A stretch of DNA of 64,000 bases from Endomychus coccineus (lineage: Eukaryota > Arthropoda > Insecta > Coleoptera > Endomychidae): NCBI GenBank assembly GCA_958510875.1, contig OY294067.1, positions 201,765,982 to 201,829,981 on the forward strand, in the 5' to 3' direction. The translations under genes and the position numbers were made by a program. Under the pieces are notes generated by a model. It was given only the letters and a program-made list of their open reading frames with translations. It searched no databases and was not told the DNA's origin. Positions 1-10,925 of this stretch are shown here, one piece after another (positions within the stretch are counted from its first letter, which is position 1; each line of letters starts with the position of its first letter).

Positions 1-42
1 TGTAAAACAGATTATTTCAATCAATTTTTGATATTTCCGATT

Positions 43-1066
43 TCAATAGTTGATGATCAGCTTTACAAAAATTATAACAGTTATGTTCGTTATATTATAG
101 GGTAATAAGCATTTATGGGTATTGACAGAGAATACTAAGGTGTTATGATTTTGGTCTTCTGGAACTAATGGTGATGTGCTCAGGTGCACATTTTGTATAC
201 TAAATGTGTTATTGAAGACCAGATCAATTGTGTTACCAGACGAATTAGTGGAGTAATTGTATTGCAATAGCTCGTTGGAAGAGAATAGTTGATGATCAGC
301 TTTACAAAAATTATAACAGTTATGTTTTTAGTTATTATGGGGTAATAAGCATTTATGGGTATTGACAGAGAATACTAAGTTGTTATGATTTTGGTCTTCT
401 GGAACTGATGGTAATGTGCTCAGGTGCACATTTTGTATACTGAATATGTTATTGAAGACCAGATAAATTGTGTTACCAGACGAATTAGTGGAGTAATTGT
501 ATAGCGATAGCTTGTTGAAAGAGACAGTGTTTATAAATAAGTTTGAAAATTGATCAAAAAAGTTATGAGGCTCACAGATATTATTGATGCAGTCTAGCAA
601 CCGTTTTATATTTGTAGAAATGAAGTCTCCCACAAATCACAAAAATTTCATCAGGATTAGATAGGATTATATGACTTGGTTTCGTGCAGAAGCATTCGAG
701 ATATGAGTATTCACCTGGAGGTATGTGAACACATCCGATGTGCGTTTTGTTGTTGTAGTTTAAAGTAATGGTCATCCATAGATCTTCAGCAACTGAGTTC
801 CAGGAATCTTGAGTGTAGCTGTTGAAGATCTTGTTGACGGCTATCAGGTCTCCACCGCCGTCTGATTTAGAAGATGAAGTTGTTTCGCGATCCCTCCGAT
901 AAACGTTGAAGGAATCACAAATCATTTACGAACTGAATATAGAGTTGTTCAAACATGTTTCGAACAAACTTATTACATTTTTATCACAAGTAAGCATGTT
1001 TTTGTAGAAAGTGTTTGTTTTAGATCTGAGACCACGAACGTTTAGATATACTATTGATAATTCCAT
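43..1066 (-). pseudogene. Non-LTR retrotransposon ORF2, endonuclease domain (Jockey/CR1-like), broken
   Basis: Seen: from an ATG at 1066 the minus strand reads a typical start of an apurinic-type (EEP) endonuclease domain (ELSIVYLNVRGLRSKTN). An in-frame TAA at 926-928 follows, then VYRRDRETTSSSKSDGGGDL, then IGCVHIPPGEYSYLE and FVICGRLHFY. The last is the position of the catalytic GDFN motif, here GRLH, so the domain is dead. The tail with NSSGNTIDLVF and VPEDQNHN is present twice because of the local tandem duplication. Known: in these elements the endonuclease nicks target DNA and reverse transcription is primed from the nick. No RT domain follows in the window; it would lie beyond base 1. 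ORF1 of the same element lies on the other side of the inserted Penelope element. Confidence 0.8.
48..525. repeat. 240 bp tandem duplication, two copies
   Basis: Bases 48-287 and 288-525 are two near-identical copies of one unit; both open with the same run around gttgatgatcagctttac and differ by scattered substitutions. The unit encodes, on the minus strand, the end of a retrotransposon endonuclease domain, so that stretch of protein appears twice. This is a local duplication inside the retroelement remnant and not a microsatellite. Confidence 0.9.
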
Positions 1067-1086
1067 GAAAAAACAAGGATGCATAT

Positions 1087-1493
1087 TGAAAATTGTTGGC
1101 TCACGGATAGATTCCTCGTCACAATAGCTCGACTTGATGCCGACGTTTGGCCAACCATTACAGGTGGCATCTTCAGGGCAGGCTTGAGGCTTGAACTGAA
1201 ACTGGTTGTACTGGTTTCTGTAGCTGTATTTATTGCAGGAAGAATCCTTCACATTACACAGTTCACTGCCTTTATTCCGGTGGTTAACTTCGTTCCGGCA
1301 CCTGACCCTGCCGTTGTGTGATCATGTGCGAAGTGGAATTCTCGAGGATGGGAATGTTGGAAAGGTAATATCCTGAGTCACGGTTTATATTTTTCGGATG
1401 TTTCAGAATTTTTATAGCTTCAAGGATTTTTCGCTGATAGAAGTTTGGGGCTCGGGCTAGGATTTCAGGATCTTCAGAAAGGATTTGATGATT
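1087..1493 (-). repeat. PLE-A inverted arm 1 (3' end of element)
   Basis: This is the reverse complement, with many substitutions, of 2034-2444. It includes the last codons of the GIY-YIG region and the 3' UTR. Reading the minus strand, CTGAAGA (1176-1170) is followed by U, a GCCA...UGGC stem, and CAAAC where a hammerhead would have GAAAC. This resembles the hammerhead core of Penelope termini with one lost base. Confidence 0.8.
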
Positions 1494-2031
1494 TGTGTCA
1501 AACTTGTGTTCAACAAGTGCAGATCCACTTGTGTCACGAAGCCTTGTACAGCACTCATGTTCTTTCACACGAGTTGCTACTGTACGACCTGTTTCACCAA
1601 TGTAGACTTTACCGCAAGAACAGGGAATGCTATAAACACCTTCTGAGTGTAGGGAGATCTTTGATAGGTTTGCAAAAGTGAGATAATTTTGGAAGTGTGG
1701 AAAAACGTGTAGAAATATTATGTTTTTTGAGGATTTTGGAAATTCGATCTGTTATATTTTGAATATATGGAAGTTAGGCCGTGGATGAATCAGGCGGGAG
1801 GGTTTCTGGCTCGGGTTGATTTGAAATTTTAGGTGAAGTGTATTTCTTTATGACTTTTTGAATGTTGTAATGGGAGAAATTGTTTGATAATAAGGCAGAT
1901 GAAAGATGTTTTAATTCTGATTTCAAGGATTGAGGTAGAGATAAGTTGACAGCTCTGTTGACCAGGGAGTTTACAACAGATTGCTTTTGGGCAGGGTGGT
2001 GGTGGGAAGGACCATTGAGGAATCTAATCAA
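1284..2031 (-). pseudogene. Penelope-like polyprotein, C-terminal region with GIY-YIG endonuclease
   Basis: Seen: NGPSHHHPAQKQSVVNSLVN near 2000 is the post-RT region of Penelope proteins. One in-frame stop at about 1774-1776 precedes LPYIQNITDRISKILKKHNI. Then comes the GIY-YIG type block GVYSIPCSCGKVYIGETGRT, followed by VKEHECCTRLRDTSGSALVEH and ILARAPNFYQRKILEAIKIL, with the reading frame open to 1284. Known: PLEs encode an RT fused to a GIY-YIG endonuclease that makes the target cut. The catalytic GIY-like (GVY) and YIG motifs and the downstream Arg and Glu positions all look present, so decay is modest. The RT palm itself is missing: the element is 5'-truncated where the inverted arm starts. 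Only one stop breaks this stretch. Confidence 0.85.
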
Positions 2032-2033
2032 AT

Positions 2034-2444
2034 CCTTTTTGAAGATACTAAAATCCTAGCCCGAGCCCCAAACTTCTATCAGCGAAAAATTCTTGAAGCT
2101 ATAGAAATTCCAAAACATTCGAAAAATCTGAACTGTGACTCGAATATTACCTTCCCAACATTTGGAAACCCATTCTCGAAAATTCCACTTCGCACATGAT
2201 CACACAACGGCAGGGTCAGGTGCCGGAACGGAGTTGACCACCGGAAAAAAGGCAGTGAACTGTGTAGCGTGAAGGATTTTTTCTACAATGAATACAGCTA
2301 CAGAAACCAGTAGAACCAGTTTCAGTTCAAGCCTCAAGCCTGCCCTGGAGATGCCACCTGTGATGATTGGCGAAACGTCGGCATCGAGTCTAGCTATTGT
2401 GACGCGAAATCCATCCGGAAGCCAAGAATTTTCAAGATTAGCTA
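2034..2444 (+). repeat. PLE-A inverted arm 2, with GIY-YIG C-terminal coding remnant
   Basis: On the plus strand it codes DTKILARAPNFYQRKILEAI and ends in the same 3' UTR as arm 1. It is the inverted pseudo-LTR at the 5' side of PLE-A. It holds CTGGAGA at 2345-2351 and CGAAAC at 2371-2376, around a GCCA/TTGGC stem. That is a hammerhead-like core in which here the CTGANGA half is mutated. About 30 extra bases lie between the arm and the target duplication. Confidence 0.8.
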
Positions 2445-2537
2445 TCTGCGGAAGTCTACTATCCAAGGATGCATATGCATTTGGTTGTAGAGGAAGTGAT
2501 AATTCAGTTCATTTTTTGGACGTAATGATTCTTAAAA

Positions 2538-3227
2538 CTAAGACCGGTCATTTCTTCGAGCGAAAACACTACCGTTACGCACCCAAACAAATTCATAATT
2601 GTTCGATTTGGACATATCTTCAGGTTTTTTCAAAAGAAGTACGGTGTTTCTTGCAAGATGTTCATTCATAAAGAGGCCTCTTGATATGTTGTCAATGACG
2701 AGACCCGGTTGGCACTTGTCAGGATAGCTCCGTCTTTTTGTTTTGACCGCTGCTAAGATTTCATCTTGCTTCATCTTCGATTGGAATTTGACGATGATAG
2801 ATTTGGGATCCTCAGATTGAGTAAAGTGAGCTACTGTATGAGCTGAGTTGACATCAGATAGCGGAATAGTGCATTGAATATGTTATCCAATATGGACCAG
2901 TATTTGAAGAATGTTCTCATTGGATTCCTCAGGCACACCCTGTATTTCAATATCATTAAGGCGTGCTTGATGTTCAATATTTCCAACTCTGGTTGTCAAC
3001 TGTCCAACCATTACCTTCAGATCTGCATCCTCCTGCGACAACTTCTCTATAATGGTCATGCTTTTACTTAATTTGCTCAATATTTTTCCAAATGTAGTTA
3101 TCTGATTACTACAGAAATTGACTGATTCTAATATGTTATCATATTCAGTGTTGAACGTCTTCATCTCTATTTGAATTTGTTCAAGAATGTACATCGAACT
3201 GATGAAACATTGAGCAATTGATCTCAA
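2538..3227 (-). pseudogene. Non-LTR retrotransposon ORF1 (nucleic-acid-binding protein), frameshifted
   Basis: The first part (3227-2883) is rich in heptad-like Leu/Ile spacing consistent with a coiled coil, then reads ARLNDIEIQGVPEESNENIL. After a frameshift near 2880 the reading continues as SIIVKFQSKMKQDEILAAVK. It ends with NEHLARNTVLLLKKPEDM and NNYEFVWVRNGSVFARRND. The NDIEI.GVPE..NEN, IIVKF and YEFVWVRNGKxFxRRND blocks are characteristic of ORF1 proteins of insect CR1/Jockey-type elements: a coiled coil followed by an RNA-binding fold. It is the same element as the endonuclease at 43-1066; removing the PLE insert puts the ORF1 end about 100 bases before ORF2. Confidence 0.75.
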
Positions 3228-3895
3228 TATAAGATATTTTACTTATTACATTGCTCTACATTTTATTAATTGCACTGGAGTTTACTATTACGAATATACC
3301 TCTTTCATAACTAATGCAACATGCATTTCGGAGACTGATAATTTTTAAATTGTTCCCTTACGATACTCACTTTTTAGGCGTCTCCTACTTGTGCTCTTAG
3401 GACCATGCTTCTTGATAGATGTCGTTATATTGCTCTTAAGTAGGCATCCCTGATTTATAATATGAGGAGTGCAAGGATGAACATAGCTATCATGTAGAGT
3501 ACGCTTATTGAATATGTTGGTGCCTTGATATATTATTCATCCACAATGAAATTTGAGTTGACCACTACTGTGTCGGTAACTTTAGATTGTTTGTAATTGG
3601 TGATATCCATTTTTCTCCCAAATTGCCCTATTATATTGTTCAACAAATTAACACTCAATAAGATAATTCATTCTTTCTTGGGATTCCCTGATTACATGGC
3701 AGGATTGGCAGGATCTTTATGAAGAGATATTCCAGCACTTGTAATTAAAACCTGACTGGTTATTATTAGATTATTTATTACATAAGCAGGATAGAAAAAA
3801 TTACAGTACCAGTAGTTATGAGAAACTGTCATATGATATCCATATATGGAAGTATACTTAATAATTGATTGCACCTATTGTTTCAACCTCCACTT
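3228..3895. other. Unassigned AT-rich stretch
   Basis: It lies upstream of ORF1 of the non-LTR element, so part may be its 5' UTR. I see no convincing coding signal, repeat partner or RNA gene. Confidence 0.5.
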
Positions 3896-3899
3896 ATCA

Positions 3900-5140
3900 T
3901 GTAGGCGGCACCGAATCTCTCTCTTCTATTTGATAAGCTCCTCAATGTTGTGTCCTTGGATTTTGCAAGCTAGTGCTTTCTGAAAGGATATGGATAGAGG
4001 TTCCGTCCTTCACTTTGCAAAGTCTGCACTCTTCTGCCCATACTTATCCGACCTTCTTAAGGGGTTTTCTCAACCGGCAGTGACCTGTTAGGATTTCCGC
4101 TAGTATTCTAAGTTAATTTGTTCACAGGTTATGAAGTCCTTATATCTCTTCTAGTTTCTCAGAAGAAACTCCGCCTGCTTTTGGCTATCTACTTATTTAT
4201 GGAGTTGTCTCAGTATTGTACTGGCACTTATTGCGCAGAAATGTTCATGTCCTAAAAATGGTGTTTCCAAACATTGTTTTGCGAATCGGTCTGTCCACTC
4301 TGATGAGTCCTGGAAAGCTGGGATCATCATTCTTGCTCTGTTCGTCAAGTTTCTCTGAGCCTTCCCAGGACATCTTGGAGCTGATAACGTTAGAATTCAG
4401 CGCTGATAGCGATTGTCCGACATACCGATTTCTTGTCTACGAAAGATCTCCCCTATAATGAACTGCACATATTTTCCTACAGCGTGAATCTCCTATTGGA
4501 AGAAGCTTGCTTTCGTGCTACTCAGCTTCAGATCCATATACCTCAATTCCATTTCCTTCTTTTGTCCCAGGGCCGTCACTGTACCGCTCAGTAGCTTTCC
4601 TACTGAGTCTTGGATGGTGTTTTATTTCCATTCTCTTTCGCGACTTGGCTTCATCTTGAAGTCTTTCTCGCATCTTCACATTTTTATCATCTTATCGTTC
4701 CCAAGTATGCTAATTCACAGATAGGGGTCCATACTTATGTTTGGCGATAGCCTCTCCAATCATTCTATGTGATGTCCTTATCGCCATACTCTCAACTACC
4801 ATATAGAATGACGTGAGGTTCAGGATTACTTCTATTCCACCCATTACGCACGATCTGATTGCATCTGTTACACAGGCTAGTCTTAAAATGTTTGATATAT
4901 TCATATCGAACTAATCTCATCAGTTCTGCTACCAAAGATCACTGCCCCATATAACGTAATAGTCGGTCTCACTATTACCGTGTGTATCCACCGATTACTT
5001 GAATATTTTCCCTCAGTCTTATCGCAAAACTTCTGCACATCACTGGGACTTTTATAGCTTTGGATTATTTTTATGCTTGTTCCATAGGAAATTTTCATCC
5101 AGTGTAATTCCCAGATATTTGACCCCACATTTTCATCCAA
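3900..5140 (-). pseudogene. R1/LOA-type non-LTR element: RT thumb, RNase H and zinc-type tail, heavily broken
   Basis: Minus strand in order. At about 5140-4901 a thumb-region stretch ends in GKYSSNRWIHTVIVRPTITL, matching the GKxWGLxPxxxxWIYTxIVRP pattern that follows the RT palm in R1/LOA/I elements. At about 4870-4760 it reads RLACVTDAIRSCVMGGIEVI, matching the LACLGITGAMRxxPTAAMEVLL block. At about 4590-4540 YSDGPGTKEGNGIEVYGS corresponds to the RNase H YTDGSKTKEGTGAGVYG start, with the first catalytic Asp kept. At 4100-3920 a C-terminal tail reads LTGHCRLRKPLKKVG, matching the LTGHxxLRxHLxxxG tail. Many stops and frameshifts separate these blocks, so it is an old remnant. The palm with the catalytic DD is absent. 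Confidence 0.7.
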
Positions 5141-5199
5141 TAACGTTTCCTTTCAATTCGATGGTCATGATGCTACTGGCGTCTTAATGAGATTTACAT

Positions 5200-5850
5200 A
5201 AAAAAAAAGTTCCAAGCCCAGCAGCACAATTTTCGAAAAAAAGAACAACTAGATCAAAGCCTCTCAATCAAAAAGATGAATATTTCAATGAAGTAACTAA
5301 TGAAAAACGGAAAATCAATAAGCTATGATTGAAAAACAGACACAAAAATTCCGGATGTGGTGCAACATACGTTAAGCGTAGGTCCGAAATTTGTTTTGAC
5401 TGATAATACAAAATAACCTATCGACAATGAAATTGCTCATTAATTTGTAACATCTTGACAAATAAAGAGAATAAACAGAAAGCTGAAATAAGCATAGCAA
5501 AAAATCGTTTCAACCATCACACAAAAAAGAGAAAAAGTAATTGGATGCTAACTCTCAAATATTAGTTTGGAACTCGGATCAACGTAACAAACCTTCATAA
5601 TGCATAGAGATGACTATGAAAAAAAAATTAAAAATTTATTAAATGATGAAACAACTTATAAAAAATTTAAATCTGACCCTACATTATCAGTACAGGATGA
5701 CATGTATAAATTAATTAATAAATGGTACGAAAATAGAATAATCCCTATTTATTTGCAAAAAAAATTAATTTGCCATGATTGGCAAGCACCATACATCTAT
5801 TCGTTTCCGAAAATGTATAAAATGATTTTGTTACTTGTTCTACTTGTTTG
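5200..5850 (+). pseudogene. Penelope-like element PLE-B, N-terminal and early RT region
   Basis: Around 5366-5460 the plus strand reads LSVGPKFVLTDNTK, stop, PIDNEIAH: the LSxGPKFxLP signature near the N-terminus of Penelope proteins. The open stretch 5600-5848 reads DYEKKIKNLLNDETTYKKFK, then LSVQDDMYKLINKWYE and QAPYIYSFPKMYK. The last is the AP.IYGLPKIHK motif that opens the PLE RT. The match stops right after this motif, so the palm is absent. PLE-C near 32.3-34.4 kb carries the same blocks and is closer to PLE-B than PLE-A is. Two in-frame stops are visible in the N-terminal part. Confidence 0.75.
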
Positions 5851-8555
5851 AATAAATTTCGTCTAATTAGTAAGAATTGACCATGTTTTTCAACATAAAA
5901 GTTGATTTTTCTCGAAAACGGTCAATTTTAGAGCTTATGACCAGGATTACCTTTTTTCAGTAAAAAACATTGGCGGTTCTAATGGTTGTCTCAAAACTGT
6001 TTTTTTTTTTTCAGTGGCGTAGAAGTTGGAGAGAAAAACGTGTATCATGTAGTTTCATGAAAATGTAATTATAGGCAAATTCGGAACAGTTTTATTTACT
6101 CCGTGGTCTGATTGCATTATTGACTCCATGGGCACGTATAGTGGCTAGTTGGGACATTTCTTTCGTATAATATGAGTTTATTCTTGATCCGCTTGCAGAA
6201 TCGTTCCTGCTTGATAAAAGTTGGACTCCAATCATAGTTAACCGGAGTTTGGAGGTTAAAAATAAAACTGCCCTCCATGAACTAGTTGAAAGAAGAAGTA
6301 TCATACGTGAAATAGAAATTTCTTTGATACTCTTAGAGTTGGAGCATTAAAAATTGTCTTCACATGATACTCTTTCCACCACCAATCACGTTCATTGGGC
6401 ACGTAAACTTTCCGCTTCTGCTCCATTCTCATTTCATCCTTGTATTTTCAGTCGATCTGAATCTACATTCACATATATCATTGAGAGTATTCATAATTCA
6501 AATGTTAAACATTTTGGAAACAGGATAGAATGAATTGCTGAATTAAGATTCAGACATACACAATAAATATATAATAAATAACTCCATACATCTGTGAAAT
6601 TATCATGAGATATTATTTTGAGTTGACGAATGAGTTGACCGATGATGCTATATGAGAGATGAACAGAGTGTACTGATATATTTCATCATCGATCCCATAA
6701 TAGATTTTCTGAAGCAAATTATTATTTAGGTAGTTTAAATTATATTTCAATCCGCATTCAAAAAAGAGACTTACTCAGCTTGCTTCCAGACAGAATACAT
6801 CTGTATTGATATGAATAGATGAGTTTCCTTCGAAACATTCTATCATCCTATTTTTCTGGGAAATTTCCATCTGAAAAGTTAGGAGAAAAATCAGGCTGAG
6901 ACACATTCTTAAGAAAATGGGGAATTATATGGGTGGTCGGTCTTCATTAAAATACATAATAACAGAGACTGATTTGACAAATCTGGAAGTAAATATATAG
7001 CTCATGTTGAATAATTTTAGTAAATTGTCTGGGATATTTTGTAGTTTGTATTTATCCAAATATCAAGTAGACGGCGACGTAGTTGAAATTTATATTTCTG
7101 TATAATTATCTAGCCCAATCACTATACAAAAGCTGTCCTGTAATGAGTAACTTTCGTATATAGTTGAGAGTAACACCAATAATCAGTACTTTGATGAGTT
7201 AAAAAGATGGTTCATCTTTAGCCACTTATTTCCTTATCATAATAGTTTTTCACATGTACACAATCTTAGAGTTTATTATCAACGACTGTATATTGAAAAA
7301 ATGATTACTCAATATGAAGAACCAGAAAGATTTTCTTGGGTCTTTGTTCGATATTTTCTATCACTCTTAAACTATTCTGCAAAAACACAGAATAATCGTG
7401 CTATGTTATAGATTACATGTAAAAATTCAATTTACTAGAAACCATGCAAAAATAATGATGGCAATAAAATTAAGATAAGGAACCTGGATACGTTCAACAC
7501 AATAAGGTGAGATAATTTCATTCTCTTCTATACCATACTTACTTCTGACTTATATGCCTATTTCCATTTTACGAATTTGAGTTTTGTTATATTCATTTTC
7601 ATATTTCAACCCGTCTTGTCTCTAACCCTTTCTATCAAATCCACTCTCCATTATTTTTAATTTTGGCAAAAAAATACCCATACCGAGGTACCTACCCACT
7701 TCCAAACATCTAATTATTCAAATTTATATCAAAACATATTCACTTAGATGGGTAGACAAGATGAAAATGAGAATTATAATATTTACTTCCATAACAATAA
7801 ATAGGTTAAGATTCTCGCTAATTTTGGTGCACAATCTAATATCAGATTTTGATGTGTGGAAAAAATTAATGATATATTTCTTCATCTCACATCATTTTAA
7901 TCATTTCATTTTATTTCATTCGATTGACCAATCACCTATGCTTTGTTATCTATGATGTAGCATTGTGATAATTCGACGGATTATTACTTTTTGGGTCCTA
8001 GAATAATTTGATTTGATTCAATTCGAAAGTATTATTAATTGTTATATCTAGAAATGAACATACGATATGTCATATATGTCTAGAGACGTTTGTAAACTGA
8101 ACCCTCTTTCCTGTAGCATTGACTTCTAGGCCAGCCATCAACCTTTCTTAGCAAACGTAGCACAGCACGAGACCAATGGCCTCTCTTTTCCCTGAGTAAG
8201 GAGAAGTCCACGTGGAGTTGAGAAGAGCCGTCACTTACGATTCTTCCACCTAGTTAGATTCCTATAGGTCATTAATAACGGATGAGGGGGCTCAGCTTCC
8301 GATATTCTGAGTGAAACACGTTCTCTAAGCTTTCGGCGTGGGGTGGCCGCCGCTTCAATGATTCCATAAAAAATAATTACTTGAGAAAAAAAGGAGAGTT
8401 CTTCACCACCTACTCGTTTGGTAAGTCCAGTCAGCTTTATGTTCACAGGGATGCTCCATTCTTGCATTAAGTCAAGTTATGTATCACCTTCATCTGGATT
8501 AATTTGTGTTCAAGAAATTTATAGAGATTGAATTAATTTATCAGATTGTGTTCAT
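5851..8555. other. Unassigned AT-rich stretch
   Basis: No coding signal that I can name. A locally GC-richer piece at about 8100-8470 looks like old repeat DNA, but has no recognised motif and no partner elsewhere in the window. Confidence 0.5.
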
Positions 8556-8559
8556 TGCA

Positions 8560-9760
8560 GGGTTGAAGCTGCGCTGGACATGTGCGTCTCTTCCGCGTTT
8601 CGCGGAAAGTGTTTGTTTGTTCCCTTCAAAATCATTTTTTGACAATTCCATAACATCCATAATTTAATCCGACGTAGAACTCGAGTGTGTGAATTCACTG
8701 TGCCTTAGTTCTACAAGGGATTCGAGAGGGAATTGTGATATCAGACCAACAGGGTGAGTGCATTTTGATTGTCAAAGCACAACTGTTATATTGACTCCAA
8801 CCTCTGAATCGGCGAAAGGATATAATGTGGTTATTTAACCTTCAGATCACGCTCCGCCCGCCAATGTTTATTTAGTCTATAAATGTTTCCTCCAACCATT
8901 CAGGCTGAGTATTGATCATTCGTAATCCTGCTTATCGGAGATCACTTAGGGGATATAATAGAGTATTAGGTCGTTAGGCTTACCCCAGGTTACCATACAG
9001 AGAGGAATCTTTTAATTTTAAATATTATCTATCAATTATCGGCATGATCAAGCGCGAGATCGATCACTGTTCGGAGTTTGTGCTAATTAATTTTCATTGA
9101 TTCCAACTCCCTTGAGAGAACTCGAGCAGGAACTCGCTCACTGGCGAAAGGGGTAGAACTAGCGACATTGATAACGGTCTCCCAAGTTATCACTTATGGT
9201 GAATCTGAATTAGACGTTCTTTAAATTAATATCATTCTCATTCCTAAATTTTGGATTAATCCTATGATTCGTTTGTTTTTTTCATAATGTAATAAATTTT
9301 CTGTCATTCAATATATATTTATTATTCAATTTGATTAACCAGTTTAACAGATAATTCCTAATCACCTCTCAGCGAATACGACCTTCAGAATTTACGCTTG
9401 ACTAAATGGAAAGATATGATTATAAGTAATAATACGGGACGGTCCCTTGGAAGGAATCAAGGTATCGTTGTCGAAAGCAGCTTCTGAGTGGGCTGAAATA
9501 TACACCTAGTGGTAACAGGATTAAAGAACCTTAAGGGTACACGGATCAACTAAGATCTTTGATACCCCAGCAGGTTCCAACAAACAATTCTCAATACACG
9601 TAACACGTCGATGAGGTGGTATTGACTCTACCTGAAATAATACTCAGACGACTGTTACAAGTACTGGTTCAGCGGTGATGTAGACTTTCAAACCTATTCA
9701 CTTGCCTGGCAGATCTAAATCTGGAGTGATTTTAGATTCATAATCTCGCTCGGCTCATCG
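8560..9760 (+). repeat. LTR-like dispersed repeat D, copy 1
   Basis: Homologous, in inverted orientation, to 27535-28420 over most of its length. Shared landmarks include the segment around ttatcggagatcacttaggg, the gatcactgttcggagtttgtg run, and cagcgaatacgacctt. This copy alone has an extra block at about 8600-8930 that contains a TATA box. Arrangement (U3-like block, TATA, then transcribed part with aataaa near 9288) fits an LTR plus leader of an LTR retrotransposon, but no gag or pol follows this copy. It is cut off downstream by the hAT insertion at 9825. Confidence 0.6.
8878..8884 (+). promoter_or_regulatory. TATA box of repeat D copy 1
   Basis: TATAAAT at 8878-8884 is followed about 20 bases later by attcagg, which resembles an arthropod initiator. 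It lies in the block missing from copy 2, as expected if that block is the U3 of an LTR. Confidence 0.45.
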
Positions 9761-10124
9761 TTTTAGCATGTTCAAATAAGAGAACTAGGAATTGTAAATA
9801 TCAAAACATAATAGTACAATCTTGCAGTGGCAGCTCGTGAATTTTTGCGAGAGGAGGCTGGACATAAAACGTTTTTGTAAAAATATACTCTATTCACAGC
9901 CTTTTAACCTTTGCACAGCGACCGTACCAGCTACTTCAGTGACAAAATTAATTGTTACCCAGCAAGAACCAACGTGGAGGTGTAGAGTTTCTCTTGGCAA
10001 AAAATTTTTTTGTTCGTTTTTTGCCTTTTATTTTTTTTGAATTTTTAATATTTTTTCTTCTCTTTTGAATTTTTCATATTCTGTTTTTTTGAATTAATTT
10101 TATTAACTTATTTTATATTATATA

Positions 10125-10421
10125 TTGGGAGATATAAATATAAATGTATTAGAGCAAGATGACAAAGATGTTGAAGATTACCGAAATGTTTTGTCTGCTG
10201 AAGGATTCAGATCGCTGATAAATAACCCCACGCGAATAACTACTGTCTCGAAAGCCGGTCTGGACCACATATTTTTAAAACATAATGCGGATATTATTGA
10301 AAACATTTACCCAGCCATAATTCATACAAATATTATGGATCACTTTTCCACAGCAGTAAAAATAGTTAACTTGAAAAATAAAAATGTAGGCACAGATAGC
10401 CTACGACCAAAAATTATCTAA
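10125..10421 (+). pseudogene. Non-LTR endonuclease domain, C-terminal half
   Basis: It opens directly with GDININVLEQ, the catalytic GDFNIN motif. It continues with GFRSLINNPTRITTVSKAGL and DHIF, the substrate-contact block of EEP endonucleases, and ends near MDHFSTAVKI. The upstream half of the domain was never copied (5' truncation), so the open stretch uses no genuine start codon. A frameshift at about 10415 leads into the linker coded at 10432-10866. Confidence 0.8.
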
Positions 10422-10431
10422 ACGAAAAAAG

Positions 10432-10866
10432 TTGTTAGACATAATCAGTACAGAGAGTTGGATAACTGTATATAATGAACGTGATGTAAATTCTGCTACC
10501 GATAACTTCATTGAAACTCTGAATGGAATTATACAAAAAGCAACTCATTCAAAAAAAAATAGAACTATCAAAAAGAAGAAACCGTGGATCACGAAAGGCC
10601 TTATAAAATCCATTGATAATAGGGACAAATTACACCAACAGACCTTCAAAGATCCTCTTAACTTAGAAAAGGAAGATGCATATATTAATTACAAAAATAA
10701 ACTTAATTCTTTATTAAAGAAAACCAAACATGAATACCTCAAAAAAAAATTGATGAAAACAAAACATCTGCCAAAAATCTGTGGAATGTTGTTAAAGAGT
10801 TCTGCAATAAACCAAATACTAACAATACAATTAACAAAATTAAGTCTGTTAATGGTGCTGATATAA
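10432..10866 (+). pseudogene. Non-LTR ORF2 linker between endonuclease and RT
   Basis: The stretch reads ESWITVYNERDVNSATDNFI and then KKPWITKGLIKSIDNRDKLH. The KPWITxGLxxSIxxRDKL block is a standard feature between the endonuclease and RT domains of CR1/Jockey-type ORF2. At about 10755 a frameshift moves the true reading to the frame of the RT: NLWNVVKEFCNKPN, then DKLQIANHFNQYFCSIGEK leads straight into base 10926. The linker has no known catalytic role. Confidence 0.75.
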
Positions 10867-10925
10867 CTGACAAACTTCAAATTGCAAACCATTTCAATCA
10901 ATATTTCTGTAGTATTGGTGAAAAA

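Larger units (their letters stand above)
1074..2476 (-). mobile_element. Penelope-like element PLE-A with inverted terminal arms
   Basis: A 3' portion of a Penelope-like retroelement lies on the minus strand (2031 to about 1284) and ends in a long 3' UTR (about 1284-1087). The 5' side is an inverted copy of the same 3' end (2034-2444, plus strand). The whole is flanked by a 13 bp direct repeat, caaggatgcatat, at 1074-1086 and 2464-2476, which reads as the target-site duplication. Known: Penelope-like elements carry terminal pseudo-LTRs that may be direct or inverted and often hold hammerhead ribozyme motifs. It inserted exactly between ORF1 and ORF2 of an older non-LTR element. Confidence 0.8.

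Noticed and set aside
1079..1321. 80-codon plus-strand open stretch, and its 88-codon relative on the minus strand at 2200-2466
   Set aside because: They are mirror copies because they lie in the inverted arms of PLE-A, antisense to its 3' UTR. Their similarity comes from the inverted repeat, not from protein conservation.
2288..2671. 127-codon plus-strand open stretch
   Set aside because: Spans the PLE-A arm, its target duplication and the antisense of ORF1 of the old element; a chance open frame.
8231..8467. GC-richer minus-strand open stretch as a host gene
   Set aside because: No recognisable motif, no splice pattern, no partner in the window.
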